DNA of 64,000 bases, taken from Symbiodinium sp. CCMP2592 (lineage: Eukaryota > Sar > Dinophyceae > Suessiales > Symbiodiniaceae). Within the stretch, counting starts at the first letter, position 1. The number at the start of each line of letters is the position of its first letter. The stretch covers positions 248,001-312,000 of the forward strand of contig CAJNDT010006185.1 of NCBI GenBank assembly GCA_905221615.1. Reading direction: 5' to 3'. Shown one piece after another: positions 11,813-24,054 of this stretch. The notes beneath the pieces are model-generated. The model did no database searches. It had not been told where the DNA came from and saw only the letters and a list, made by a program, of their open reading frames with translations. Position numbers and translations under genes: made by a program.

Positions 11813-14138
11813 GGCTTTCACTTGCGACGTACCCCGCATCTGAGGAAGGCCATGGATTAGAAACATCCCCGTCTCCAGAGGAGATGGAGGTTTCAGCGCC
11901 CGCCGAACGCTATCGCATCCAGCTTTGATGTGGCAGCTTTCGAAAAGCAAACACTTATGACATGTTCCTGAAGTACAAAGTTGTACACAGAGCTGTGAAT
12001 TTTGAAAGGTTTGAAGGAATCTGCTTCGTCTCTCTCTCCTGTAGGAGGGTCCTGACTGAGCAATCGGATTTAGTAATTACATCGTAAATTCGGGTTCAAT
12101 CGAATTAGAGACGCTTCGCTTGAGTACGTCGGTATATGGTTTTCTGTTTGTAAGTTTCCGGGTTAAAGGCTTCGGGCCTGTGGAAGAGGATTTCGGGCTT
12201 CCGGTTCAGGTTTTTCTGGCGCTGTTTCTGGGGATGGATTTCCGGGTTAGGGGTTTAGGGTTTAGGGTTTCCCTAAACCGTAAACCCTCTGGGGCTTAGA
12301 GGGGAAGCGTGTCGGGCTTCCGGGTAGAAGGGCTTCAGGCTCAGGGTTTGGGACTTCTGGGTTTCGGGCCTGTGGGGGATGATTTCGGGCTTCCGGGTTT
12401 AGGTTTTTGGTTTAGAAAACGCGAATCGGGATTTGCTTAAATCCATGTTTACGCTTTAGCTGCTAAACCCGAAACTCAAATCTAACGAAGCCTGAATTTC
12501 AGGTTTGCTTAAACTCGAAATTAGCGTTTAGCTGAGCACCGAAAGCGGCAGCCGTGGCCGCAGATGGAGTACAGGCAGCAGGCCATGGCAATAGTCTCCT
12601 CGCCGTCGTATTGGTCGTCATAGTCACAGCAGCAGTAGGATGCACCGGCATCAGCTGCAGAAACTCATGAACAGTTGGCAGTTGGCACAAGAAGAACAAC
12701 GAACAGCCTCGAGAAGCTTGAGGAGTACGCGAGAGTTCTAGAGTGCGGGAGCCTGTTTTGCATGTCTCGCAAGATGAATTTCAAGGAAGGCTGCAACAAG
12801 CGCTTGGATCCAGAAGTCGAGTCGGGGTTGAAATTACCTGAAACCGGTGACTAGAGACCATAAACCCGAAATCCACCCGTCCCAGATTCTATAAGCCTCT
12901 AATTTAGATCTTTAAACCGTCGACCTGGCCCATATCCTCCCTGCACAACTTGAGGAGTCGCCGAGACACGACAATGGGACGATCCTAACCGACGACGAGC
13001 CCCTCGGTTTGCTGTTTGGCGCATGTCAGCTGTTCTTCGGGCCCATCCAACCTTGCTCGCTGACGCAACCTTGCTCTCTCTGACACTTTGCAAGTTCTGC
13101 ATTGAAGCACTTCACGACCAGGGTTTCAGATGTTGTGGGCAAACTGCGTTGGACAAGTAAATCATGTGATAGATCGTAGGGAAATAGATCTGGTGCCCAA
13201 TCACCCGACACAAGAAAGCTGCTAAATTTCACGGGTCGGGGGGGTTTGGTCGGGAAAAAAATTATAACTTTGTTGGTTGTTGGTCTTGGTTGTTTTTCTT
13301 TTGTTTGGGCCTTGGGGCTCGGGGGATAATTTCAAGCAGGCCTTGCGTTTTAGATTTGTTTGCCATACATCGGAACCTCCCCGCTGTGCACATATGGCAT
13401 GTATGTCGTCATGTAGGGTACAATGTAGGATCGATCTACATCACAGGATAAGAATAACGATTTGTATCTACCCTGAATTTGCATTGCCCCATCACGATTA
13501 TTGAGCTTTCTGCTTGTGGTGAATTCACACACTCTTGTTGGAGCCGCGAAATTTGGGCCTAGAACCTAGAAGAAGCAGTGGGAGACAGAGCCGGGATGAC
13601 GGAGTGGGCCGGGCCGGGGTGGCGGGCGAAGATTGACTGACTGATGGACAAAACACTAAACCCCTAAACCTCGCCACCTGTAAATCCTAAACGTCTCAGG
13701 TGCGTAGCCGTACACTCGGTGAATCAATGTTCTCTTGAACGTGCTTTGCAGTCTTGAGACATGCCTGACAGGTTTCCTTTATGTCGTTTCAGTTGGCAAA
13801 ACCAAAGCTTGTGTGTTCTTATGCCGATGTCTAACATTTACTAGCATGAAATCAGACAAGTGAAGTGAAGCCGCCGCATTTAAGCATTTAAGCAAGCGCA
13901 GAACTAAACAGGATTCTCTTTTAGTACGGGCTATCGAACAGGGATCAGCTTGGGTTGGAAACCGGTATCGCCGGAATTGTGATACCACAGGGGAAACTGG
14001 CTCGGGGCAGCCAAGCGTTCATAGCAACGTTGAGATTTGATCCATCCATGTCGGCTTTGCCTATCCTTAATATCGAGATCATCGAGATGCAGAAGTCCCA
14101 AAGAGTCGGGACCCCGGCCCCTTCAGTCGTGCATCATA
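11813..14138. other. Non-coding stretch with telomere-like words
   Basis: No supportable gene. The sequence from about 12160 to 12420 is rich in degenerate TTTAGGG/TTCGGG text, including a head-to-head pair at 12246-12288. The rest is unremarkable. Confidence 0.5.
12246..12288. repeat. Head-to-head telomere-like repeats
   Basis: TTTAGGG units on the left meet CCCTAAA units on the right. The centre GGTTTAGGG-TTT-CCCTAAACC forms a 9-bp hairpin with a 3-base loop. Confidence 0.85.
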
Positions 14139-14400
14139 CGATACGATATCATACAATACAATAAAATGTAATACAATATAATGTAATATAAGGTACTATG
14201 ATATAATATAAAATAATGTAATATAATGTAATATAACGTAAGATAAGATAGGATAAGATAAGATAATATAACACATAATACAATATAATATGATATAAAA
14301 TAAAGTAGAATAAAATATAATATATCGTAGCATAACCTGTTATAATATAGTACAACACATTATGACTTAACATAATATGACATAGCATATTATATTATAA
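14139..14400. repeat. AT-rich simple-sequence tract
   Basis: Irregular ATAATATAATGTA-type words over about 260 bp with very low GC. Frames through it are compositional only. Confidence 0.85.
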
Positions 14401-14533
14401 TACAATAGAACAAAATGATAAAAGAAAAGGGGGCGAGAGAGATTGAGCTAGATTTACTAACATAGCATATTATAATATAATACAATAGAAAAAAAACAAG
14501 GGGGGCGAGAGAGATTGAGCTAGATTTACTAAT
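14380..14533 (+). repeat. Tandem duplication of about 75 bp
   Basis: Two adjacent copies, each starting with ACATAGCATATTAT and ending with GAGAGAGATTGAGCTAG plus ATTTACTA. They differ mainly in the A-rich middle part. Confidence 0.8.
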
Positions 14534-14724
14534 TTAATACAAGAAAAGATTGATCGAACCAGAGATGCTTAACAGCAGCACGTCGTAATCAGGACAGCAA
14601 AAACAAAGAAGATTACAAAACGAACGTCCCAATCAGAAGGACTCGATAACATATCGGTATCATTCCGTCACCGAAGCCAAGGCAAAATTTTCGAGGCTGC
14701 CGATGGCCTATAGCATCCTCGAGG

Positions 14725-14957
14725 GCCAGATTTTTCCCAATGATAACGGGTAGCCCCCCCCAGCGGTAGCTCTCGCCAATTTTCTAGTGCGAGTGGGATG
14801 CCAGGTTTTTCCCAATGATAAAAGGGTAGCCCCCCTGCGGTAGCTCTCGCCAATTTTTTACTGCGAGTGGGATGCCAGATTGTTCCCGACGCTAAACTGG
14901 TAGCCCTCCAGCAGTAGCTCTCGCCAATTTGTTGCTGCGAGTGGGATGCCAGATTTT
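14725..14957 (-). repeat. 75-bp repeat array, left arm (3 units)
   Basis: Each unit contains GGTAGC-C-rich, then TAGCTCTCGCCAATTT and GCGAGTGGGATGCCAG. It is the reverse complement of the units at 16257-16765. Confidence 0.9.
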
Positions 14958-15459
14958 CCAAACTTTTGCAAACCAACAATTGTACATTTTGCACACCAAA
15001 ACTTGTTCTTTTTCAGGCAAACCAAAAATCATAATTTTCTTTCGCTTAAACCAAATTTTATATTTTCTCGCAAAACAAAACTTGTAATTTTGTTTCTCGC
15101 AAACCAAAACTTTTTTTTTGGCGTGCAAACCAAAAATTATAGAGTTCTTTCGCGCAAACCAAAAACTCATAATTTTTTTTGCGCAAACCAAAGATTTTTA
15201 TTCTTTTTCGTGCAAAACAAAAACTATAGTTTTTTCGCGCAAACCAAGCACTAGAACTTTTTTCGTGCAGCCCAAAAATTGTAATTTTTTTTCGCGCAAA
15301 CCCAAAATTAATTATAAATTTTTTTTTCGCGCAAACCAAAAATTATTTTTTTTCGCGCAAACCCAAAATTATAATTTTTTTTCGCGCAAACCAAAAATTA
15401 GAATTTTATTTTCGCGCAAACCAAAAACGTATATTTTTTTTATTTCAAACCCTAAGTAT

Positions 15460-15665
15460 AAATCAAAATTATAATTAGGTTCCAAAAAACGCACGCGGCA
15501 GATTCAGGATTTTTGAAGGCCGAACCTTGAAAAAAACCTGAGCCGCCCGCGTGTGTTTTATAATACGCACGCGGGCGACTCAGGTTTTTTTCAAGGTTTG
15601 GCCTTCAAAAAACCTGAATCTGCCGCGTGCGTTTTTTGGAACCTAATTATAATTTTAATTTATAA
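15460..15665. repeat. Core inverted repeat of the palindrome
   Basis: The left arm includes AATTAGGTTCCAAAAAACGC, ACGCGGCAGATTCAGG and AACCTTGAAAAAAACCTGAG. The right arm is its reverse complement with few mismatches, separated by about 10 bases around TTTTATAATA. Confidence 0.9.
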
Positions 15666-16256
15666 TTAGGGTTTGAAATAAAAAAATTTATAAGTTTTTG
15701 GTTTGCGCGAAAAAAATTATATTTTTTGGTTTGCGCGAAAAAAATTTCAATTTTTGGGTTGCGCGAAAAAAATTATAATTTTGGGTTTGCGCGAAAAAAA
15801 TTATAACTTTTGGGTTGCGCGAAAAAAGTTCTAGTGCTTGGTTTGCGCGACAAAATGTACTTTATGGTTTGCGCGAAAAAAATTATAGTTTTTGTTTTGC
15901 ACGAAAAAGAATAAAAGTCTTTGGTTTGCGCAAAAAATGATAAGTTTTTTTGTTTGCGCGAAAAAAAGCTTTAATTTTCGGTTTGCACGCCAAAAAAAGT
16001 TAAGTTTTGGTTTGCGAGAAATAAAATTATGAGTTTTGGTTTGCGAGAAAAAGTGAAAATTTTGGTTTGCGCAAAAAAAAAGGTTGGCACGGAAAATATC
16101 ATTTATGGTTTGCATGAAAAAAGTATTATTTTTGCTTTGCACGAAAGAAATTATAGTTTTTGGTTTGCACGAAAATTGTTTTGGTTCGCGATAAAAAAAG
16201 AGAAATTTTTGTTGTGCAAAATATGTATAGTTTTTGGTTTGCAAAGGTTTAAAAAA

Positions 16257-16765
16257 TCTGGCATCCCACTCGCAGTAACAAATTGGCGAAAGCTACCGCT
16301 GGAGGGCTACCCCTTTAGCGTTGGGAAAAATTTGGCATCCTACTCGCAGAAAAAATTGGCGAGAGCTACCGCTGGAGGGCTACCCCTTTGTCAATTGCAA
16401 AATTCTGGCATCCCACTCGCAGTAGAAACTTGGCGAGAGCTGCCGCTGGGGGGCTACCCCTCTATCATTGGGAAAAATCTGGCATTCCACTGGCAGTAAA
16501 CAATTGGCGAGAGTTACCGCTGGGGGGCTACCCCTTTATCATTCGGAAAATCTGGCATCAAACTCGCAGCAAAAAGCTGGCGAGAGCTACGCCGGGGGGT
16601 TACCCCTCTATCATTGGGAAAATCTCGCATCCCGTTCGCAGTATACAGTTGGCGAAGCTACTGCAGGGGGGGCTATTTTCTACCATTGGGAAAATTTGGC
16701 ATCCCACTTGCAGCAAAATATTTGGCGAGAACTACAGCTGGGGGGCTACCCCTTTGTCAATGTCC
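16257..16765 (+). repeat. 75-bp repeat array, right arm (7 units)
   Basis: Units start with GGCATCCCACTCGCAGTA, continue with TTGGCGAGAGCTACCGCTGG and end with TACCCC plus ATTGGGAAAA. The array is longer than the left one, so it was amplified or trimmed after the palindrome formed, or before. Confidence 0.9.
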
Positions 16766-16770
16766 AAGGA

Positions 16771-19264
16771 AAAATGCAGACATGTTGTTTTGCACCCCCT
16801 TTGCAACTTTGGTTATGATGGTGGTGTGGCGGTGATTGGACGAAGTGGCAGCGCTGCCAGGTGTATTGATGAAGCCGAAAATCCAAAAGCTGTAGATGCC
16901 TTGACGAAGCCTTGATAACCGCAAACCAAAACAAACCTACAACATCGCACAACCCCAATTCCTAAAACCCTGAGAGAAAAACAAACACCTAAAAAGCTCG
17001 AAGCCCTAAACCCCCAAACAACCCTAAACCTGAGACTTGAGAGCCCTAAACCCTAAACTACGGCTCAAGCCCGGCTCACGCGGTTTGATATTCAAGCTGG
17101 CTCGAATGTAAGCTACGCCTCAAACGGCTCAAGCTCTGACACGAAACCGGTGAAATCATCCGTAAGACCACAAAAGTTTCCAGACCCTCCCAGACGACAC
17201 GTGCCACAAGCTTGTAAACCTTGGCGGCCGGAGGGTGGACAAAATACAGCCGTTCAAAAACGAATACATCCATCCGTTCGATCATCAGGGTCTGCGAAAG
17301 TTTTTAGCGGCTCACCCTGTTCCAGCCTAGTTGATGCCCACATGCCTTGTGGGACTATACAGTTCGATCCCTGCAATGAAGCCTCGAACTTTCTGAAGCC
17401 AAGTGTCCTGCGGAATGGCTGAATCCTGAACACTGCCCTCGGGCCGGGGTTGAGCGTCTGAAAGTGTCCGATTGCGGTTTATCATCAACTCCTTGTATGT
17501 CTTGTGGTATGGCAAGGAAACTCTACCAAACGAGATCTGGGTGCAGTTTGCCGTTCCAGCCGCTCCAGCCTTGAAGGCTCCACACCATAGATCACTAAAA
17601 AAATTGGTGGGCAAGGCCCAAAAGTTATAATTTTTTTTTAAACTGAGCTTCCCAATAGAAACCCAGACCCGTGAAATTTAGCAAAGAAAGCTCAATGCAA
17701 GGACACTGCGTGAGAGCTGGGGTCCGTCCGGAAGGTGCTCAAAGCCTTGGTGCGAGAGATAAACTGTCTGCACTCGTACCGTCATGTTGCCTCACAGCTT
17801 ATTTTGGGTTCATCTTAACTTTCAGCACGCATGTAGTGCACAGACGTATTATACACGTTCTGTTTTGTGCAGGCTCGCCCTTGCAGACGTTCGGCAACTT
17901 GAGGTGTCTGACTGTCTGACCCATGAAGCTTCACCCGGGGTAAGATTTCTTCTAGTGGCACACTCAGTATATTCACAGGAAGACTTGCTCTGGTGTTGCT
18001 TGTCTCAGAATAAAACTTGTCCTTAGGCGATTCAACTATGTGCCTCATGGAGAGCTGGAGCTTCGCATGGAGCAAGCTTTGCTTTCGGAATTTCGAGTCG
18101 CATCCAACCAGGCTCACACGAGTAGGATTCTCATTTCTTCGGTTTCTTCTTACCGACACGCCTTTCAAGCAGCATCATTCAACATGTCCGACATGGACCT
18201 AGATTTGCTGACTGTAGAGTTACACACGACACCTCATAGGGTTAGTGGATCTGTTTTGGTGTTTCACTGAGTTACAGAATTGGTAAATATCCTTCGCGTG
18301 TTCTAGTCTCCCATCACGAAGCCTCATGGATCTGGGCGACTTCGCTTCCGTCTCTGTCAGGTGCGATTGCCGGCTTGAGATGCCTACATCCATTAGCGTG
18401 TCCAGATGTCGAGACGTTTTGTTTGTGAGGGACGTCGGGCGCTGCCTTCTGATAGTGACCAAAAAAGGTTGGCGTGTGGAGGCTTGGAACATGAAAGAGG
18501 TGTTATGGGTTCAATCGGCGTGGTTCTGAAGCCAAACCTGGGGCTCAGGGTTTGTTCTCAGCGAAGACGGCTTCTGGCATCATCTTGGAGCCTGCCCCCC
18601 AGAGACTGTGGCACATGGCATGGGATCGGCACGCCATGGTTGCAGGAACGTGAAGAAGTTCAGAAAGTCTCATAACGTCTTCAAGCCGCGGCTCCGCGTG
18701 CTGTGGGAGGCCATTTCCATGTCTGAGCCGTCAATTGCTGCATCATGTTGCATGCCATGCCTCCAGCATCATCCGGCATCAGGACGTTGCCCATGCACAC
18801 TTCATGGACCGGGTTGGCAAGGAGATGTTATTTTCAATTATAAATTGTGAGTAGTGCTTCGCCCCTTTACCTTTCGCTGCAGGATGATGGACCTCATGCA
18901 GCCAAGGAGCGACAGGAGTTCGGAGTCTTTGCTATTTCGCTCGACCTAGAGATTGCCGGTCGTTGAATCTGCAGGAGGAAAGCTGGCCTGAGGGAAAGGA
19001 GGAGGCCTGAAGTTGTAGCAAGTCTTTTTTAACAAAGTGGCATTGGTTTGCGTGCGAGGACGTGCTCAAAGGATTCCCGGTGTACCTGAATGTATATCAC
19101 GTCGGTGAGGCCTCGTTGCCATAACGCTATTGTAGCTCTTGCACGGCCGCCTTGCATGGGTTGCAAGCCAGCTGTCATGCCTATCCTGCGGAAGACATTC
19201 AGGAGAAATGCATCCGAGTCCTCAACCAGGCCTTGTTCTTTCCGCCGGTTGTTCGTCATTTCCA
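16771..19264. other. Non-coding stretch
   Basis: No supportable gene. Degenerate telomere-like words lie at about 16995-17055. The remainder shows no repeat or ORF that I trust. Confidence 0.45.
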
Positions 19265-19992
19265 GGGAACTTCCGACTCGAGGCTTTCATGGCGACGGGG
19301 CTTGGTGGGGCATATCACAGTGCAGTCGAGGTCGGCGGCCGGTGGTACTTCATAAAATTCACGCCCACACCCGCCGTGACGAGGTGAATGGCCTGGAGTG
19401 GGATTTCGACGAATACAGCAGGTTCGTCAGAACAAGGTTACTTGAGCAGTTGCGTCCGTTCTTGAGAGGACGACTCCAGCCGTGCATTGCCGTGAGCCTC
19501 GACGGAACCCACATCACACGTACAAGACAACAGCAGGGCACCCAGCAGGGCATTCAAATGTGTTACGAACGCACGTGCTGGTTTGCTGCAGCAGATTCTG
19601 TTGGGCCACACTACGTGTGCAGCGGCTGCTCGTCGGCAATTGCACTATTGTAGTGTGTCACATGTCTAATGTATGTTCGGTCTTGAACACGAAAGATGGG
19701 TACTCTGACCCCACCCCCGCGAAGGAAGACATCTCGGAGATGATTGGGCAGCTGTTGGAGGCATTGAAAAGGCGAGAATGCGGCAACTCTGCCAGCGCTC
19801 AAGCTGCAGGAGTACCAGGGAGACGACTACCACCTCCTCTATCGAAATTGCTGCCACTTCGCTGATGACTTCAGCAGGACTGCCCATTGTGACATGGTGA
19901 TTTTCTGTGGCATTCCACCCAACTGCTTTTGCAGGAGGCTCGGTCTCGATGGAATTCCAGGACCCGCGCGCAACCATGCGTTCACTGCTTGA
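19265..19992 (+). CDS. PPPDE-type thiol peptidase, split gene (5' end uncertain)
   Basis: Several short frames together match the PPPDE (DUF862/DeSI-like) permuted papain fold, which removes SUMO or ubiquitin-like modifiers. The first piece (frame of 19265-19387) has GLGGAYHSAVEVGGRWYF with the expected catalytic His at 19316-19318. A second (about 19689-19775) has GYSDPTPAKEDISEMIGQLL. A third (19810-19877) has GDDYHLLYRNCCHFADDF, where the Cys after Asn (19849-19851) is the expected nucleophile. The fourth (19935-19992) reads RRLGLDGIP and ends at a TGA. Joins inferred: a 57-base intron 19878-19934 with GA at its 5' end and AG at its 3' end, and either a 34-base GA–AG intron (19776-19809) or a frameshift before it. 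The join between the first two pieces is not resolved. It could be a pseudogene. Confidence 0.6.
19878..19934 (+). other. Putative 57-base GA–AG intron
   Basis: The sequence starts GACTGCCC directly after AG and ends TTTTGCAG before GAGG. Removal joins DDFSR to RLGLDGIP, as expected for the family. Its length is a multiple of three without stops, so read-through is also possible. The short direct repeat AGGA at both ends is noteworthy. Confidence 0.5.
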
Positions 19993-20336
19993 GTTTTTTT
20001 AAGTTATTGCTCTGTTGACTTCAAAGCTGTATAGGCTGGGTGTCCTTGCGCCTCGCAGCATGCGGAGTCAAGGGCCTAGCTCCTCGAAAGCTTCCCTGGA
20101 TCCTCTGCTTGTCCAGTGCGAGGCGGCGGTGAGCAGCTGCTGGACATCGGCCGGGGCCAACGAAAGAGCACTTGCTTGACTGTTATGTGGTGGTAAAGCC
20201 TCACAGGTTGCGAGCTGCTTCTCGGGGACGCTGAAAAGCTTCCCGTGCGTTGGCACTTCTCCTAGGTGGCTATGGCCTCAGCAACTTGTACACCACGGAG
20301 TCGTGCAGCGTTATTAGAAACTTCGCGAGTGGGTCT
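19993..20336. other. Non-coding stretch behind the peptidase gene
   Basis: I see nothing coding or repetitive in these 340 bases. Confidence 0.45.
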
Positions 20337-20746
20337 CAGTGCTACTGCCCTTGCCACTGCTACTGCGACTGCGACTGCTACAGTACTGCTACTGCGACTG
20401 CGTGCGTCTGCGACTGCGACTGCGACTGCTGCTGCTTTGCTGCTTTAGTGCTTTACCGCTACTGCTACTGCTACTGCTTTACTGCTACTGCTTTACTGCT
20501 ACTGCTTTGCTGCTACTGCTACTACTTTACTGCTATCGCTTTACTGCTACTGCTGCTGCCGCTACCGCTGCCGCAACCGCAACCGCTAACGCTGCCGCTG
20601 CCGCTACCGCTACCGCCACCGCCACACTGCCACCGCCACACTGCTACCGCTACACTGCTACTGCCTTACTGCTACTGCTTCGTTGCTACGGCTTTACTGC
20701 TACTGCTTTACTTTTACTTCTGCTGCCACTGCTACTGCTACTCTTT
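20337..20746 (+). repeat. CTACTG-type microsatellite
   Basis: About 410 bp of ACTGCT/ACCGCT hexamers with point changes. The cysteine/tyrosine/leucine-rich frames across it are repeat translations. Confidence 0.95.
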
Positions 20747-21906
20747 GCAGGACCCCTGAAACGGAACAGGGCAAAACATGTCAAAGCATCGACAAACAAG
20801 GCGGGAATGATACCATCGAAGCCATTGGAGGGCTAGGAAACGGAGCTCTAGACGGATCTAGACGGCGATAAGTTGGCATGCGCTGCACACCGCTACCGTC
20901 GGAAAAAGCACGGGGTAAGGTGCTGAATCATAGCTGCTTGGCTCCGCCAGCTCACTTGGTGGAACAAGCATGCGAACAATGCCGAGCAAAACAAGGTTTC
21001 AGGACCCTTGCGCTTCGGCGTTTCCAGGCTTTTCGGACTTCAGGCTGGTTTGGAGGCAAGGGGTGGGGAGGTGTATTTCCGTCACTTGTCCCCGTGTTGC
21101 CCAAAGCTTGAGCTCTTGTCATGCACTTCTTACAAAGCACGTTGCATATACAGAGTGTACTCTTGTCTGAGTCTCCAACTAAAGTCCTTGCTCATGCAGC
21201 CTATACAGACTGGTCCTCGCTTATGCAACCTGTATTCTTGTCTAAGCCCAAGCCGGTATACCACTTAGTATGAGGAACTTCGGACCAATTCTGAACCTGG
21301 TATCCTACTATGGTATAATTATAATTTACACTGTTAAATTGAGTGTTGGGGGGTGCTCCGCGTACCAGGAAGCAGTCAGACACGCCAACGGAAACTTGAA
21401 GCAAACTCCAATAACACAGTCGCGAAACTACAAGACATGTCAGAGTCACGAAATTCTGCGCCTGCCACCTTTTTCGATGATGACAAAACTGCTTCGGTTC
21501 AAGACTCCACCTAGCAAACAGACTTGCGCCCATCCGTTTGCATCATATGAGTATGCGTCTGCATGCCTGTTCCACGCGCTTCGGAGCAAATCAAAACTAT
21601 GAATTCCTGTGTTTCGTGGGTCCGCTGCAAATACATGGCATCGTCATGTACTCCAGGGCCTCCGCGTCCTGGTTTTTACGATGCGAAATGCTCTTGCAAT
21701 TTTCCTTCTTTTTTTTGGGCAACTTTGTATCAATTTCTGAAGCCACGTCGAAGCTCAAATTCCTCGAGTTTTCGATTCTTCCCGACAAACCTCGGTCGAC
21801 AGAGAGACCGAACCAAACTCAACGTGTTAGCATCTGGCTGGCTGGGAAAAAGTCTTCTTGGCAACTGCGCCGAGGCATTTTTTCGAGTTTTATCGGCTAT
21901 CTATCC

Positions 21907-21909
<3 letters not shown>

Positions 21910-21972
<63 letters not shown>

Positions 21973-21990
21973 TGTATGTGTGTGTGTATG
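21910..21990. repeat. (TA)n(TATG)n microsatellite
   Basis: About 40 bp of TA followed by about 35 bp of TATG and then TG. Confidence 0.95.
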
Positions 21991-23175
21991 TTTATGCGGG
22001 AGGCGAGCTCCGAGCATATTTGTCACACTCTCCCCCCCATGACCTGCTTCGACATCACTTTTATAGATCTATGAGTTTTGTTTGGTCTTAGCGAGTACTT
22101 TGTAAATACGTTAGGCTGAAGCTGAAAGCATAAGAATACAATCGCTGAACCGTGGGCCACAGCATGTAGGATGACACCTGGGATGACACCTAACATGTCA
22201 CCTTAAGATTTCAGCAGGATATGTGTACATGTATATATATGTATATAACATCAAGTCTGTGTGTTTCCTGGAAGTGCAAGTGGTCATGTGCTTGTGAATG
22301 CTCGGTCACGGTAAGCTCGTCCACTGTGAGCGGTATGAACACCAAATACAACACCAGCGATAAGATTTGGTCGCACGGGCAGCCATATTTCATCAATTTG
22401 CTTTCGCATGCTCGGGTTCAGTCGTCTAGCGTTGGATTCCAAGCTCGAACTTGCCCTGCATTGTCTTGGCCGAGGACGTCGCGCTAGCGCTTCCACGTCC
22501 TCACGACATGTTTGTGACACCCTCAGCTTTTGAGAGCCTTGGTTCTACGAAAGCGCAACCATGCCATGTCAGCCTGAGGATGTCCAGCTTCGTGGAAGGC
22601 GTCCCAAGTCTTCCAAGCTTCCCGTTGCTTGGGACTGCCCGTGCGCTGCATGAGGTGTGCTGAATGATCTGAATACGCCGGTCTAATGTTTGTTTTGATG
22701 GCTTTCATGCACAATGCCTAGTGCAGGACCTAACCAACCGCCTTGATGCAGCCGAAATGCATGTGGTGCCTTGGAAACACAAATCCGACCGTCCCCACCC
22801 CACCACCCGAGTTTAGACGCTAGCGCAGAAAATGTCTTTGTTGTCCCTAAACCCTAAACCCCTAAACCCTGAGTGTCGAAACCCTAACTTTGCTGTCCGT
22901 TGAAGCTCGTTGCATCGTGGAGCATCTGCCGCGTGGCAGAGTCCGAGCAGTTGCGAGTCGACGGTAGAAAAAAAACTAGAGTCGCATTTCCTCTTAAACT
23001 ATAATACAATGACATACTACAAACTACTATATTTGTATAATATACTATATTATATATGATCAGAATGTAATTTAACAAGTGGTCTGCCAAGGTGTGGCCT
23101 GGATCCCCACAGGTGTTGGTTGTCCAGCTTCGAGGCCGGCTCTGACAAAGCGAGAGAAGCTAAAGCTAGGCCAGG

Positions 23176-23271
23176 CATAACTAGAATTTGGAGTCATAAA
23201 GAATACGGAACTATAGTTTGGAGTCATAAAGAATACGGAACTAGAATTTGGAGTCATAAAGAATACGGTTT
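23176..23271 (+). repeat. Three tandem 30-bp repeats
   Basis: AACTAGAATTTGGAGTCATA plus AAGAATACGG, three times in a row; the middle copy has TATAG instead of TAGAA. Confidence 0.95.
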
Positions 23272-24054
23272 CTGGTTATTCACTTGGTTCCTCTTATATC
23301 CTTTCTGATTTCTGCTTCCGTGGAAAAAGAGTTTGGCCAGGCCAGGCTTAGAATTCCGGTCTGTGAGCAGACAAGACTGGAAGCGCCACCTGACTCCTTG
23401 CCTGCACCCTGACCTACATGCTCAACCTAAAATGCCAAGAAACCGTGCTTCCAGTTGGGCAGCATTGGGTGGCTTCCCGGCTACATGGCCTACATCCAAA
23501 GTAGCCATGGCTTGTGAAAGCTGATTTGCAAGGTGGCTTCATGCTGTATGCGGCTGTGGGTGTCACCCTTAGACGATCCTAAGACAAGGATTGCCTAAAA
23601 GCTGGCATGAGAATGATTCCAACCTCGAGCTTTGCTGCGTGCAAAGTCCCGTGACAGGTTCTACGGATGGTGGAGCGACTTTGGACGAAGCAGCCAACCG
23701 ATGCTTGTCAGCGGATAAACTCCGGCAAAGGCTTGGAGCATGCACCTGCTACAGTAAGGAAGCCTAAATTCGCCCCAGCAATGAACCGCACGATGTCCCT
23801 GTCAATGAGGACGCAAGAACCTCCGCCCTGCAAAGGATTGTTCGCTGAGCTTGACCACCACCGCAGCCTGTCTCTCCCACTTCTGCAGCTTCGGAGGCAG
23901 CGTGCTCAAGCATTGGGACGCCAGAACGCACAGACTCCGGTGTTCGTTAAGAATTTCGGGCATATACTCTTCACGTGTTGTGGCGACGAGGAGGAGCATT
24001 ACGGAGGTATCGGAGGAGGAGTAGGAGGACGACATGTTTGTGCTTGTAGTGAAA

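Larger units (their letters stand above)
14725..16765. repeat. Composite giant palindrome
   Basis: Three nested layers are arranged symmetrically around about 15558. Outermost are units of about 75 bp: three at 14725-14957 and seven in the opposite orientation at 16257-16765. Inside are A/T-rich units of about 30-37 bp around GCGCAAACCAAAAATTATAA (about 14963-15470), and their reverse complements around TTTTGGTTTGCGCG (about 15670-16245). The core (15460-15665) is a near-perfect inverted repeat. ORFs of up to 175 codons here are repeat translations, not genes. A foldback-type element or an inverted duplication are possible origins. Confidence 0.9.
20747..24054. other. Mostly non-coding stretch
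   Basis: No gene that I can support. It contains the TA/TATG array at 21910-21990, a telomere-like run near 22845-22875 and a triple 30-bp repeat at 23176-23271. Minus-strand frames at 23802-24054 may belong to the repeat-type gene at 24055-24579, but the connection is not clear. Confidence 0.45.

Noticed and set aside
14892-16915. Several ORFs of 90-175 codons on both strands
   Set aside because: They are translations of the palindromic arrays; peptide repeats follow the DNA unit length and appear in several frames.
17050-17135. GGCTCAAG words resembling the spliced-leader end
   Set aside because: Eight-base matches only, without the preceding CATTTT.
17355-17380. Possible tRNA T-loop (GTTCGATCC)
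   Set aside because: No flanking stem or other tRNA arms; I found no convincing tRNA or rRNA gene anywhere in the window.
20250-20836. Cys/Leu-rich ORFs of 165-169 codons
   Set aside because: Produced by the CTACTG microsatellite.
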